A stretch of 27,723 bases of DNA from CAAGNP01 sp045644725 (lineage in GTDB: Bacteria > Bacteroidota > Bacteroidia > Bacteroidales > UBA932), in contig JAZRHK010000149.1 of NCBI GenBank assembly GCA_045644725.1, positions 1 to 27,723 of the forward strand. The letters are read 5' to 3'. Positions 8,000-16,748 of this stretch are shown here, piece after piece (the stretch's first letter is position 1; each line of letters starts with the position of its first letter). The notes under the pieces were generated by a model. That model made no database searches. It saw only the letters and a program-made list of their open reading frames with translations, and had not been told where the DNA came from. Position numbers and translations under genes: made by a program.

Positions 8000-8776
8000 T
8001 TATACTATATTGAATAGTTTCAAAGCATTGTCCGTAGTAATTTTTTCCACAAGTGCGGCATCACACCCTTTTATTTCTGCAATTCTGTCCACTATATGCC
8101 TAAGATATGCAGGTTCATTTCTTTTACCTCTGTACGGCACTGGTGTGAGCCACGGCGAATCTGTCTCCAGCAATATCCTTTCCAAAGGGAGCCTCTCCAC
8201 CACAGTGGCCACTTGAGCCTTCTTATATGTCACCACGCCACCTATCCCCACGAGAAAATCGCCATATTTATTGATTCTCTCATAAGTTTCATAGCTGCCG
8301 GAAAAGGCATGAAAGACACCACGCAGCCACACACCTTCCCCATTGACCTTTTCGAGAACCTCATACAGATCATCTGTTGCCTCTCTCAAATGGACAATAA
8401 CAGGAATATCCTTTTGCGCAGCCATTATCATCTGCTCATAAAAAACAAATTTCTGCTCCTCCATGAATTCCCTGCTCCAATACCCGTCAAGCCCTATTTC
8501 TCCCACTGCACAATATTCCCTCTCCCCAAAACAACTTTTCACAAAATCGAGTTCCTCCCTCCAATTCTCCTTGACAGATGTAGGATGAAGCCCCACTGCT
8601 GCATACGCAAACCCTTTCAGTTTCTCCTCTGTCCTTATCATTGCCTCATAGCATGAGATATCAATGCCTGGCATGATGCATTTGCACACACCTGCATCTC
8701 TGGCTCTACTTATTACAGCCTCGAAATCTTCATTAAAGTCTGCATCATACAGATGAGTATGTGTATCTATTATCAT
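8000..8776 (-). CDS. tatD: TatD family metal-dependent deoxyribonuclease
   Basis: A 258-residue TIM-barrel hydrolase of the TatD family (3'-5' DNase and related activities). Metal-binding motifs appear in order: MIIDTHTHLYD (HxH), GEIGLDGYW (Glu), IPVIVHLRE (His), VFHAFSGSYE (His) and LLETDSPWLTP (Asp). The length is normal. Its ATG overlaps the dprA stop codon in an ATGA arrangement, implying translational coupling, and one base separates it from ansA. Pairing with dprA suggests involvement in DNA handling, but this rests on position. The physiological substrate of the family is not settled. Confidence 0.93.
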   Translation of the reverse strand: MIIDTHTHLYDADFNEDFEAVISRARDAGVCKCIMPGIDISCYEAMIRTEEKLKGFAYAAVGLHPTSVKENWREELDFVKSCFGEREYCAVGEIGLDGYWSREFMEEQKFVFYEQMIMAAQKDIPVIVHLREATDDLYEVLEKVNGEGVWLRGVFHAFSGSYETYERINKYGDFLVGIGGVVTYKKAQVATVVERLPLERILLETDSPWLTPVPYRGKRNEPAYLRHIVDRIAEIKGCDAALVEKITTDNALKLFNIV

Positions 8777-9888
8777 AACTTCAACATATATCGGCCTATA
8801 AGATCCGACTCCACCCTCCCTTCGAGCTCCAGTTCAGTCAAATTCAACACCAAATCACCTCTATCACACCCTGTTTTGTCCATCAGATCATCTATCGTGG
8901 CCTTTTCCTCCTTGTGAAGGAGAGATATTATTTTCAATTTGCACGCATTATCGCTTTCAAAGGTAAGAAATTTTGCCCTTATCCCCCCATCTTTTATCAG
9001 ATTTTTCCATCCCAGGGAGCTCCTTATGGAGTCGCGCCCCGTTATCAGCTCCGCACAATTCTCCTTGATGAGCTGATTACAACCCAAAGACAATTCATCC
9101 CCCATCCTCCCTGGAACAGCAAACACCTCCCTGTCATATGAACGCGCCATCTTGGATGTTATGACACCACCACCATCCGCTCTGGACTCCACCAGTACAG
9201 TAGCATCGCTCAGCCCTGCAATTATCCTATTTCTCCTAATAAAATTGATGGGAACAGATGGTGTCTTTATAGGAAAATCGGAAACAACTCCTCCCCTCAG
9301 CTCCATTTGCCGGGCAATATTGCGATGATGATAGGGATACACGGTATCCAACCCTGTAGCCATAACCCCTACTGTCTCCAGACCCAACTCCATTGCCGCC
9401 TTATGGGCTGCAACATCTATTCCATAAGCCAGTCCACTGACGACAAGCGGAGGTTCCGACAACTCAGAGAGAGACTCCACAAGCTGACGGCACATGTCCA
9501 AGCCATAAGATGTAGCTCTTCTGCTCCCCACAAAGGAGACAACTCTCCCGCAATTAAGATTACAGTTTCCTCTAAAGTAAAGAATAACCGGGGCATCAGC
9601 GCACTCCATCAGTCGCCTAGGATAATCAATATCCCCGATATAATATATCCTGACACCATTCGAGAGAGCCCACTCCACATCCTTCTGACCAAGTTCCAGA
9701 TTGACCGGATTGAGTATATCGTCTGTAAAATGGCTCCTCTGCCCGAAAATCTCCACGAGCTCCCTTCTGTTCAGTCTGAAGACATCACTGGGAGAGGGAA
9801 ACCTTGAAACCAGCAGCCTCGCTTTGCTGCATGAGTAATTGAATATCCTGTTTATCGCACAGGCATAAACCAGTTCGTCGTATTCCAT
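8773..9888 (-). CDS. dprA: DNA processing protein DprA
   Basis: A 371-residue DprA/Smf protein, which binds single-stranded DNA entering by transformation and loads RecA. An N-terminal SAM-like helical region is followed by the Rossmann-like core with VVSFVGSRRATSYG, VVSGLAYGIDVAAH, VVSDFPIKTPSVPINFIRRN, RIIAGLSDATVLVES and DREVFAVPGR. A C-terminal winged-helix domain starts near residue 310 (KIISLLHKEEKATIDDLM). The usual GSLIT signature reads GGVIT. The ATG at 9888 is chosen over an upstream TTG at 9930 because MEYDELVYACAINRIF aligns with normal DprA starts. A TAnnTTTG element lies only a few bases before this ATG. The gene overlaps tatD by four bases. Confidence 0.93.
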   Translation of the reverse strand: MEYDELVYACAINRIFNYSCSKARLLVSRFPSPSDVFRLNRRELVEIFGQRSHFTDDILNPVNLELGQKDVEWALSNGVRIYYIGDIDYPRRLMECADAPVILYFRGNCNLNCGRVVSFVGSRRATSYGLDMCRQLVESLSELSEPPLVVSGLAYGIDVAAHKAAMELGLETVGVMATGLDTVYPYHHRNIARQMELRGGVVSDFPIKTPSVPINFIRRNRIIAGLSDATVLVESRADGGGVITSKMARSYDREVFAVPGRMGDELSLGCNQLIKENCAELITGRDSIRSSLGWKNLIKDGGIRAKFLTFESDNACKLKIISLLHKEEKATIDDLMDKTGCDRGDLVLNLTELELEGRVESDLIGRYMLKL

Positions 9889-9893
9889 AGCCC

Positions 9894-9901
9894 CAAAAGT
9901 A
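9894..9901 (-). promoter_or_regulatory. Candidate -7 element immediately before dprA
   Basis: The minus strand reads TACTTTTG (TAnnTTTG), ending five bases before the dprA ATG. If used, transcription would begin at or next to the start codon. A TTG lies 17 bases upstream, slightly short of ideal. It could be fortuitous. Confidence 0.3.
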
Positions 9902-9971
9902 GGGAGGAATACGACGAACAAGCTACTCAATCAACAATTTGAGCCTTTATTTTTTTTTAAAATCAGCTTTT

Positions 9972-11021
9972 TTAGATAATCAGCATCGCATCACCATATG
10001 TTCCGAACTTGTAACCCTCGTTAAGAGCCTCCTTGTAAGCCTTCATCACATTTTCATAGCCACCGAAGGCTGCTGCCGACATAAGCATTGTCGATGAAGG
10101 GAGGTGGAAGTTTGTCACCAATGCAGTGGGCACTGCAAACTGATATGGAGGGAAAATGAACTTATTGGTCCAACCCTCAAACGGACTGATCTCATTTTTG
10201 GTGGTCACAGATGTCTCCATAGCCCTGGCCACAGTAATACCTACGGCAAAAACCCTTTTGCCTTGGGCTTTGGCACTATTGATCATTCTGGTTGATTCCT
10301 CAGTGATGAATACCTGCTCTGAGTCCATCTTGTGCTTTGACAAATCCTCAACATCCACAGTACGGAAATGTCCCAATCCCATATGCAAGGTAATATTGGT
10401 CCAATCCACACCTTTGATCTCCATCCTCTTGAAAAGCTCCCTGCTGAAGTGCAGTCCTGCTGCAGGTGAAGCCACTGCACCCTCCTTTGACGCAAAAATG
10501 GTCTGGAAACGCTCAGTGTCTATCTCTTCTGCATGTGGACGGATCCATTTGGGAACAGGTATCTCTCCCATATCATAGAGTGTTTTCTTGAACTCCTCGT
10601 ATGAACCATCATACAGGAACCTCAATGTTCTACCCCTGGAAGTGGTATTGTCAATTACCTCTGCCACCAAAGAATCATTCTCTCCAAAATAGAGTTTGTT
10701 GCCAATTCTGATCTTTCGCGCAGGATCCACCAGAACATCCCACAAACGCTGCTCTCTGTTCAATTCTCTCAATAGGAATACTTCAATCTCTGCACCTGTC
10801 TTCTCCTTGTTGCCTTTAAGACGTGCAGGAAAAACTTTAGTATCATTAAACACAAATACATCGCCCTCATCACAGTAATGGATGATATCCTTGAAAATTT
10901 TATGCTCTATCTCACCGGTGTCCTTATGAAGCACCAATAGACGGGACTCATCCCTGAAATCTGCAGGGTACTTTGCGATCTGATCCAAAGTCAGATTGAA
11001 ATTAAATTGTGAAAGTTTCAT
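9972..11021 (-). CDS. queA: S-adenosylmethionine:tRNA ribosyltransferase-isomerase
   Basis: A 349-residue QueA, which transfers and isomerises the ribose of S-adenosylmethionine onto preQ1 at position 34 of certain tRNAs to form epoxyqueuosine. Family sequence runs throughout: the N-terminus FNLTLDQIAKYPADFRDESRLLVL, FVFNDTKVFPARLKGNKEKTG, the block VASPAAGLHFSRELF with TLHMGLGHFRTV, and LPSSTMLMSAAAFGG near the C-terminus. The length is normal and the start ATG is clear. It lies 12 bases after the processing peptidase gene and about 80 bases before dprA, within a minus-strand run. No other queuosine gene is visible in the window. Confidence 0.96.
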   Translation of the reverse strand: MKLSQFNFNLTLDQIAKYPADFRDESRLLVLHKDTGEIEHKIFKDIIHYCDEGDVFVFNDTKVFPARLKGNKEKTGAEIEVFLLRELNREQRLWDVLVDPARKIRIGNKLYFGENDSLVAEVIDNTTSRGRTLRFLYDGSYEEFKKTLYDMGEIPVPKWIRPHAEEIDTERFQTIFASKEGAVASPAAGLHFSRELFKRMEIKGVDWTNITLHMGLGHFRTVDVEDLSKHKMDSEQVFITEESTRMINSAKAQGKRVFAVGITVARAMETSVTTKNEISPFEGWTNKFIFPPYQFAVPTALVTNFHLPSSTMLMSAAAFGGYENVMKAYKEALNEGYKFGTYGDAMLII

Positions 11022-11033
11022 TATATTTAGGAT

Positions 11034-12566
11034 TTATATTACTCTTTGTATTACGTTATCTATATCTGCAATGATAGGATAGAATGCTTCATCTTCCAAT
11101 TTTGAATATCTCCCCACCATCGCCCTTATCTGTGTCATAATAATATCACCTGAAATCTCCCATTGAGATTTGACCACAGGGACATTATTCTTTTTCATGT
11201 ACGCTTTGAATCTGGCCTCCAGTTCCATAGCGTCGAGCAAAACATTAAGTTCCTCAATGCTGTTCACACTCTGAAGCTCCTTTCTGTACCTGTCAGACAT
11301 CTCTATACTGAACTTTGTCTGGAGGGAAAGCTGGTTTATCTTCATCAGCATATCTGTCACCCCTACTGTGTCTATAGGGACAAAGATATCCGGAATTATA
11401 CCTCCACCTCCCTCGGGAATACTGTCCTTATCCATCATCTCTCCATGAAGGTACCTCTCAATTATATCCTCATTGTACGAATCTTTATCCCCCTTTACAT
11501 AAGGTCTCTGGATATATCTTCCATTAGGAGTATAATATTTTGCCACAGTCAGGCGGATACCGGAATTGTCGGAAAAATAGACTGGTTCCTGAACAAGCCC
11601 CTTGCCGTAGGAACGTCTTCCCACTATCAAACCCCTGCCGTTGTCCTGAATGGCACCGGCAAAGATCTCACTGGAAGATGCAGAATTTTCATTTATAAGG
11701 ACAACAAGTTCCAACTCCTGGCTCAGGCCGTTTCCTGAAGCGGTAAAATCCTGCCTGTCACGGTGCAATCCCTGCATATAAACAATAAGCTGATTCTTCT
11801 TCAGGAATTCATTTGCAAGATAAAGGGCCTGGTCGAGATACCCCCCAGGATTGTCCCTCAAATCAAAAATCAGCTTCTTTAACCCCGCCGAATGGAGTTT
11901 GGCCATGGCTTGCAAAAACTCGAAGTAACTGGTTTTTGAGAAACGTGAAAGTTTTATATACCCAGTGGTATCATTCACCATATAAGCAACATCTATACTC
12001 CTTACAGGTATCTTCCCCCTCACAATATTGAAATCTACCAACTCGCTATCCCTCTTCACCTTCAAATGGACCTCAGTATTGGATTTGCCCCTCATCATCT
12101 TCACCATTGAATCCTGAGGAAACTTGACACCTGCAACATTTTTTCCGTCAATGGATACAATCCTGTCGCCCGGGATGAGCCCAGCCTTCTCGGAGGGGCC
12201 ACCAGTTATAACACTGATCACAATGGCAGTGTCGGCAGGTACATTGAATGTGATGCCTATGCCGTCAAAATTGCCCTGCAGATCGTCATCGGCTTCCTTC
12301 AGTTCCTCCGGTGGAAGATAAACCGAATGGGGGTCGAGCTCCTTCAGAATTTCAGGTATAATCTTTTCGGATATTGCATGGTAATCAATACTATCAACAT
12401 AGTTCCTCTCTATTTGCTGAAGGACAAGCGAAATTTTATCCCAGTTATGCTGTGACACCAGCAGTGAGCGGTACTTTTTATAGTCCACCCACTTGGTAAT
12501 TACACTGCCAAGCATAATCAGAATAATGCCCCAAAGGGCATACTTTAATATCCTTATCTTATCCAT
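11034..12566 (-). CDS. S41 family C-terminal processing peptidase
   Basis: A 510-residue serine protease of the CtpA/Prc type. An N-terminal membrane anchor (about residues 8-25, LKYALWGIILIMLGSVI) is followed by a helical region. A PDZ domain (about residues 95-175) contains GIGITFNVP and GLIPGDRIVSIDG, and the S41 domain follows. The catalytic Ser lies in NSASSSEIFAGAI and the Lys in GRRSYGKGLVQ, with the usual Ser-Lys spacing. These enzymes trim or degrade periplasmic and envelope proteins from the C-terminus. The gene begins one base after the dCMP deaminase gene ends. Bacteroidota usually carry several S41 paralogues, so the exact orthology to ctpA or prc is uncertain. Confidence 0.93.
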   Translation of the reverse strand: MDKIRILKYALWGIILIMLGSVITKWVDYKKYRSLLVSQHNWDKISLVLQQIERNYVDSIDYHAISEKIIPEILKELDPHSVYLPPEELKEADDDLQGNFDGIGITFNVPADTAIVISVITGGPSEKAGLIPGDRIVSIDGKNVAGVKFPQDSMVKMMRGKSNTEVHLKVKRDSELVDFNIVRGKIPVRSIDVAYMVNDTTGYIKLSRFSKTSYFEFLQAMAKLHSAGLKKLIFDLRDNPGGYLDQALYLANEFLKKNQLIVYMQGLHRDRQDFTASGNGLSQELELVVLINENSASSSEIFAGAIQDNGRGLIVGRRSYGKGLVQEPVYFSDNSGIRLTVAKYYTPNGRYIQRPYVKGDKDSYNEDIIERYLHGEMMDKDSIPEGGGGIIPDIFVPIDTVGVTDMLMKINQLSLQTKFSIEMSDRYRKELQSVNSIEELNVLLDAMELEARFKAYMKKNNVPVVKSQWEISGDIIMTQIRAMVGRYSKLEDEAFYPIIADIDNVIQRVI

Positions 12567-12567
12567 C

Positions 12568-12984
12568 CTAATATTTGCAGATCTCTATTCCGGCTCTCTC
12601 CAACAGCTCCAAACCTTCAGTATTTCTATAATCCTTACTATAGACAACCCTCTTGATTCCAGCCTGGATGATAAGCTTGGAGCACTCCATGCATGGAGCA
12701 TCGGTAACATAAAGTGTAGCACCTTCACTACTATTGTTGGACTTTGCCACTTTAGTAATAGCATTGGCCTCAGCATGAAGCACATAGCTTTTGGTCTGCC
12801 CGAGTTCATTTTCACACACATTTTCAAACCCGGCAGGCGTGCCGTTATATCCGTCAGAGATGATCATCTTGTCCTTGACGATAAGCGCCCCCACCTTTCG
12901 CCTCACGCAATATGAATTTTCAGACCACACCTGAGCCATCTTGAGATAACTCAAATCAAACTGTTTCTGTTTTTCGCCCACCAT
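12568..12984 (-). CDS. dCMP/deoxycytidylate deaminase (ComEB-like)
   Basis: A 138-residue zinc-dependent deaminase that converts dCMP to dUMP for thymidylate synthesis. The zinc site is visible as LHAEANAI (His and catalytic Glu) and DAPCMECSKLII (two Cys). VGALIVKDKMIISDGYNGTPAGF is characteristic of the dCMP deaminase group. The ATG at 12984 is preferred to a TTG at 12990. The ATG lies 6 bases past the stop of the synthetase-like gene, and the peptidase starts one base after this gene's stop. The related ComEB of Gram-positive bacteria has a competence-linked name, and dprA lies four genes away here, but an uptake role is not implied by the sequence. Confidence 0.93.
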   Translation of the reverse strand: MVGEKQKQFDLSYLKMAQVWSENSYCVRRKVGALIVKDKMIISDGYNGTPAGFENVCENELGQTKSYVLHAEANAITKVAKSNNSSEGATLYVTDAPCMECSKLIIQAGIKRVVYSKDYRNTEGLELLERAGIEICKY

Positions 12985-12990
12985 ACTCAA

Positions 12991-14652
12991 TTATTTCTTT
13001 CTCTGGTACAAATATCTCTTGATACTCCTCTTGGGAGTTTTCTCAAACTCCTCAGGGGAGAGCTCTATAGCAGCAATCTTACAATAGTTTGGAAGGACTT
13101 TATTGACCTCCTTAAGCTCGGTATTGAGTTTTTCAAGAAGCTGCTCCTTGGTCAACCCCTCTTTATCCCTCAAATCCTGATCGGGATAGACAAGGGCAAT
13201 AAGTTTGTCATCATCCTCGATAACAAGGGATTCACCCACATAAGGCATGTTGTTCAATTCGCTCTCTATCTCCTCCGGATATATATTCTGGCCGGAAGGG
13301 CCAAGAATCATTGTCTTGCTTCTACCTTTGATGTAAAGGTATCCGTCCTCATCAAACACGCCAAGGTCACCAGTTTTGAACCATCCGTCCCCGGTGAAAC
13401 ACTCGTCAGTTGCCTCCTGGTTCTTGTAGTATCCAATGAACACATTATCACCCTTCACCATCACCTCTCCAGGGATATTTATAGGATCTGGTGAATCTAT
13501 CTTCACCTGCATCCTTGGAGCCACTTTTCCACAAGAGTAGAGTTTTGCCTTATCCCAGTGAGCATAGGTGATAATAGGGCCACACTCTGTCATACCGTAG
13601 CCCACTGTATACCTGAATCCCACCTTCTTGAAAAATGCCTCAGCCTCACGGTTGAATGCCGCACCGCCCAGGATAATTTCCTCAAACTTGCCACCAAATG
13701 TCTCATCCAGCGTAGCATTGATCTTATTGTATATAACCTGATCGATCACCGGCAGCTTGAGAAGCACCTTCATGCTCCCCTTCTCGATGATGGGCTCAAG
13801 TTTCTTCTTGTATATCTTCTCAATAATCATCGGCACTGCGATAATCACATTGGGTTTCACCTGCTGGAATGCCTCCATAATCACCTTAGGGGTCGGGAGA
13901 CGTGTAAGGAAGTGGACATGTGCACCTGCAGTCATCTCAAACAGGAACTCAAACATAAGTCCATACATATGTGCCAAAGGGAGCATTGACACCACCTGCG
14001 ACTGATTGTTCATCTGAGGCTCAGCCTCATACGCAAAAAGGACATTTGAAAGGAGCGACCTATAAGGGAGCATAACACCCTTTGAAAACCCGGATGTCCC
14101 TGAAGTATAATTGATAAGTGCCAGATCATCAGGATTATCCTCGTTATAACATATATCATCAGGGCCAAAGCTCTTGGGGTACTTCTTCCCGAAATATTCG
14201 TTAAGGTGCTCTCTTGCATCATCGATGCTGTCATTTGCAGTATATACAAGAGAGAAATCTGTCAGAAGGATAACAGCCTCCAATGCAGGCATATCCGATT
14301 GGGTAAGTCCCTCCCATATAACGTCACCCACGAAGAGTATTCTAGCCTCAGAGTGGTTTACCAAGTGTGAAATGTTGCTTGACTTGAACTCGTGAAGGAT
14401 TGGAACCGGCACAGCTCCGTAAGTTGTACAAGCCAAAAACGCCACTCCCCAGTTTGCCTGGTTCCTGGAGCACAACGCCACCTTATCTCCCTTCTTGATG
14501 CCACAGATCTCAAAAATCAAGTGAATTTTCTCTATTCTGCGGGCAACATCCCTATAGTGGAGTGTAACACCTTTATAATCAGACAAAGCGGGACGATCCC
14601 AGTTTGCCTTCATACTTTTTTCAATCAATTTGTTCAATGAGGTATTTTCCAT
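12991..14652 (-). CDS. AMP-binding long-chain acyl-CoA synthetase-like protein
   Basis: A 553-residue member of the adenylate-forming superfamily, which activates a fatty acid to an acyl-AMP and then the thioester. The ATP P-loop is NYTSGTSGFSKGVMLP near residues 180-193. YGMTECGPIITYAHW, GDGWFKTGDLGVFDEDGYLYI and GRSKTMILGPSGQNIYPEEIE follow. The C-terminal lysine region KTPKRSIKRYLYQ is present. The ATG at 14652 is preferred to a GTG at 14682 because it avoids overlap with the ABC exporter and gives a standard N-terminus (MENTSLNKLIEKSMK). It follows the MsbA-like gene by 10 bases, which fits a role in envelope lipid metabolism. The acyl substrate cannot be predicted, and acyl-ACP synthetase activity is possible. 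Confidence 0.9.
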   Translation of the reverse strand: MENTSLNKLIEKSMKANWDRPALSDYKGVTLHYRDVARRIEKIHLIFEICGIKKGDKVALCSRNQANWGVAFLACTTYGAVPVPILHEFKSSNISHLVNHSEARILFVGDVIWEGLTQSDMPALEAVILLTDFSLVYTANDSIDDAREHLNEYFGKKYPKSFGPDDICYNEDNPDDLALINYTSGTSGFSKGVMLPYRSLLSNVLFAYEAEPQMNNQSQVVSMLPLAHMYGLMFEFLFEMTAGAHVHFLTRLPTPKVIMEAFQQVKPNVIIAVPMIIEKIYKKKLEPIIEKGSMKVLLKLPVIDQVIYNKINATLDETFGGKFEEIILGGAAFNREAEAFFKKVGFRYTVGYGMTECGPIITYAHWDKAKLYSCGKVAPRMQVKIDSPDPINIPGEVMVKGDNVFIGYYKNQEATDECFTGDGWFKTGDLGVFDEDGYLYIKGRSKTMILGPSGQNIYPEEIESELNNMPYVGESLVIEDDDKLIALVYPDQDLRDKEGLTKEQLLEKLNTELKEVNKVLPNYCKIAAIELSPEEFEKTPKRSIKRYLYQRKK

Positions 14653-14662
14653 ATTCTTCAAA

Positions 14663-16486
14663 TTAGAAGGACTGCAACTCACAAAGATGAGAATACAACC
14701 CTTTTTGGTTTAACAATTGGTGGTGAGACCCTTTTTCCACGATCTTACCATCCTGCAGCACGACTATCTCGTCTGCATGTTGTATAGTTGAAAGCCTGTG
14801 GGCAATGACTATCGATGTCCTGTTGCGCATCAACTTCGTCAATGCATCCTGCACAAGCCTTTCACTTTCTGTATCAAGTGCGGAGGTCGCCTCATCCAGG
14901 ATGAGGATAGGGGGATTCTTGAGAACCGCCCTCGCTATTGCCAATCTCTGTCTTTGTCCTCCGGACAACTTGGCCCCCCTGTCTCCAATATTGGTATCAT
15001 AACCATTCTCCAGACCCAGAATGAACTCCTCTGCATTCGCTATCCTGGCAGCATTCTCCACATCCTCCCTACTCACATTCTCCATGCCAAACGTTATATT
15101 GTTATATACTGTATCGTTGAAAAGTATCGCCTCCTGGGTCACAATACCCATTTGAGATATAAGGTCCTTCTGGTTATAATCCCTTATATCCACCCCATCT
15201 ACCTTAATGGCACCACCCTTCACATCATAAAATCTGGGGATAAGGTCTGCCAATGTTGACTTGCCTGCCCCCGAAGGGCCTACAATGGCCACCATCCTCC
15301 CTTTTGGAATGGATAAGTTTATATTCTTCAGCACAGGTTCGCCGGCATATTGGAACGAGACATTTTCAAACTCTATCCCCTCATCGAACGAGTCCAATGG
15401 CAATGGATTCTCATTGTTTTTAATCTCTGATTCTACATCCAGTATTGCAAAAATGCGGTTACCAGACACCAGACCCCTCTGCACATTTGCATAAGCATTG
15501 GCTATAGCCTTCGATGGCTCCAGCACCCTCCAATAAAAGGCAATATAAACAACAAACTCTGGCAATGTCATCCCAAGTTCACCCCTCATCTGCAGCCAAC
15601 CTCCAAAAAACAGGACCCCCACCGCCACTGAGATACCCAGGAACTCAGACATGGGCGAAGCCAGCTCCTGCCTGGTAAAAATGGATCTGCTTATCTCCTT
15701 GTGATCCTCATTGGTCTTCTCAAAATTGCCCCTCACATATCTCTGTGCATTGAACGCTTTTATTATGCGGGCCCCGGATATTGCCTCTTCAAACTGGCTG
15801 ATAATCCTGCCCAACAAAGACTGCGTCTGCACCGCTCCCCTCTTCAGCTTGCGCGATATACCTCCGATCACCAGCGCTGATACAGGAAGGGTCAATAGGG
15901 TCACCAAAGTGAGCTTTGGAGACATATAGAAAAGCCCCGCCATAAAACCAACAATAAGGAGAGGTTCCCTGAATATGATATGGAAACTTGCAGCCACAGA
16001 GTTCTGGACCTCATTTACGTCATTTGACACACTCGAAAGTATATCCCCTTTCCTCTGGTCATGAAAATAACCGATATGCAATTTGGTAATCACATTGAAA
16101 AGATCCCTGCGTATCCCCTTCATGATGTGGGTCTTCATATTTACCAAGATCTTTTGGGACCAGAACCTTGTAAGATTCGAAAGGAACGATGCAGCAATAA
16201 GTATGAAGCATACGAAAAGGAGCCCCGCCAAAACGCTCTTGTCGCCGATAATCTTTACCAGATAATACTCAAAAAGAGAATAGAAATAGTCGACAGTAAA
16301 GGCAAACTCTGGCAGAGGAGCAATTTGGGCCACAGTATCTGCATCAAACAGGACAGTCAGAAGAGGATCTATAAGGGCATAATTGACCACTCCGAAGATT
16401 ACAGAGAAAATGGACAGGATTAAATACCCCGGCCAGAATCTGCGGTAAGGTTTCGCATATGCCAACAATCTTTTGAATGTCTTCAT
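14663..16486 (-). CDS. ABC transporter, fused permease and ATPase (MsbA-like)
   Basis: A 607-residue half-transporter with six expected membrane helices in the first roughly 330 residues, then a nucleotide-binding domain. Visible motifs are Walker A GPSGAGKST (403-411), Q-loop MGIVTQEAILFN, signature KLSGGQRQRLAIARA near 508, Walker B ILILDEATSALD near 530 and H-loop IVIAHRLST. The order and length match MsbA, which homodimerises to flip lipid A-core or other lipids across the inner membrane. Multidrug-type exporters share this architecture, so MsbA-like is the safe call. It lies one base after the DUF4834-like gene and 10 bases before the acyl-CoA synthetase-like gene, suggesting a lipid or envelope operon. 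Confidence 0.92.
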   Translation of the reverse strand: MKTFKRLLAYAKPYRRFWPGYLILSIFSVIFGVVNYALIDPLLTVLFDADTVAQIAPLPEFAFTVDYFYSLFEYYLVKIIGDKSVLAGLLFVCFILIAASFLSNLTRFWSQKILVNMKTHIMKGIRRDLFNVITKLHIGYFHDQRKGDILSSVSNDVNEVQNSVAASFHIIFREPLLIVGFMAGLFYMSPKLTLVTLLTLPVSALVIGGISRKLKRGAVQTQSLLGRIISQFEEAISGARIIKAFNAQRYVRGNFEKTNEDHKEISRSIFTRQELASPMSEFLGISVAVGVLFFGGWLQMRGELGMTLPEFVVYIAFYWRVLEPSKAIANAYANVQRGLVSGNRIFAILDVESEIKNNENPLPLDSFDEGIEFENVSFQYAGEPVLKNINLSIPKGRMVAIVGPSGAGKSTLADLIPRFYDVKGGAIKVDGVDIRDYNQKDLISQMGIVTQEAILFNDTVYNNITFGMENVSREDVENAARIANAEEFILGLENGYDTNIGDRGAKLSGGQRQRLAIARAVLKNPPILILDEATSALDTESERLVQDALTKLMRNRTSIVIAHRLSTIQHADEIVVLQDGKIVEKGSHHQLLNQKGLYSHLCELQSF

Positions 16487-16487
16487 C

Positions 16488-16739
16488 CTACTTATCCTCT
16501 TTTACAGTTTCAAACTCCACATACTCGCCCATATCCTTCTCCACTACCTTCTCCTTTTCCATAGGGGCAGAGACGAACACTTCCCCTTCTTTTTTGGTCT
16601 CATATTGCTCATATTCTGAAGTATATGATTGCGATTCAGCCCTTTTTCTGACTCTACGCAACATTATGGCCAGCAGTAGTCTGATAACTGCTGATGCCAT
16701 CATAAATATCAAAAAGCATATAAACAAAAATGCCAACAT
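16488..16739 (-). CDS. Small membrane protein, DUF4834-like
   Basis: An 83-residue protein with one N-terminal membrane helix (about residues 2-25, LAFLFICFLIFMMASAVIRLLL), a basic patch MLRRVRKRAE, and a polar Tyr/Glu/Lys-rich tail. This arrangement resembles DUF4834 proteins, short Bacteroidota proteins of unknown function; the assignment is from memory of the family and is tentative. It lies nine bases after the 749-residue protein gene and one base before the MsbA-like exporter, so coexpression is very likely. The predicted topology puts the tail in the cytoplasm (positive-inside rule), which would fit a small partner or adaptor for a neighbouring membrane complex. Confidence 0.72.
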   Translation of the reverse strand: MLAFLFICFLIFMMASAVIRLLLAIMLRRVRKRAESQSYTSEYEQYETKKEGEVFVSAPMEKEKVVEKDMGEYVEFETVKEDK

Positions 16740-16748
16740 ATATCTATT

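Noticed and set aside
8773..12984. A natural competence island, suggested by dprA plus a ComEB-like deaminase
   Set aside because: The deaminase is a normal dCMP deaminase, and no comEC, comF or pilus gene is present. queA and a protease lie between them.
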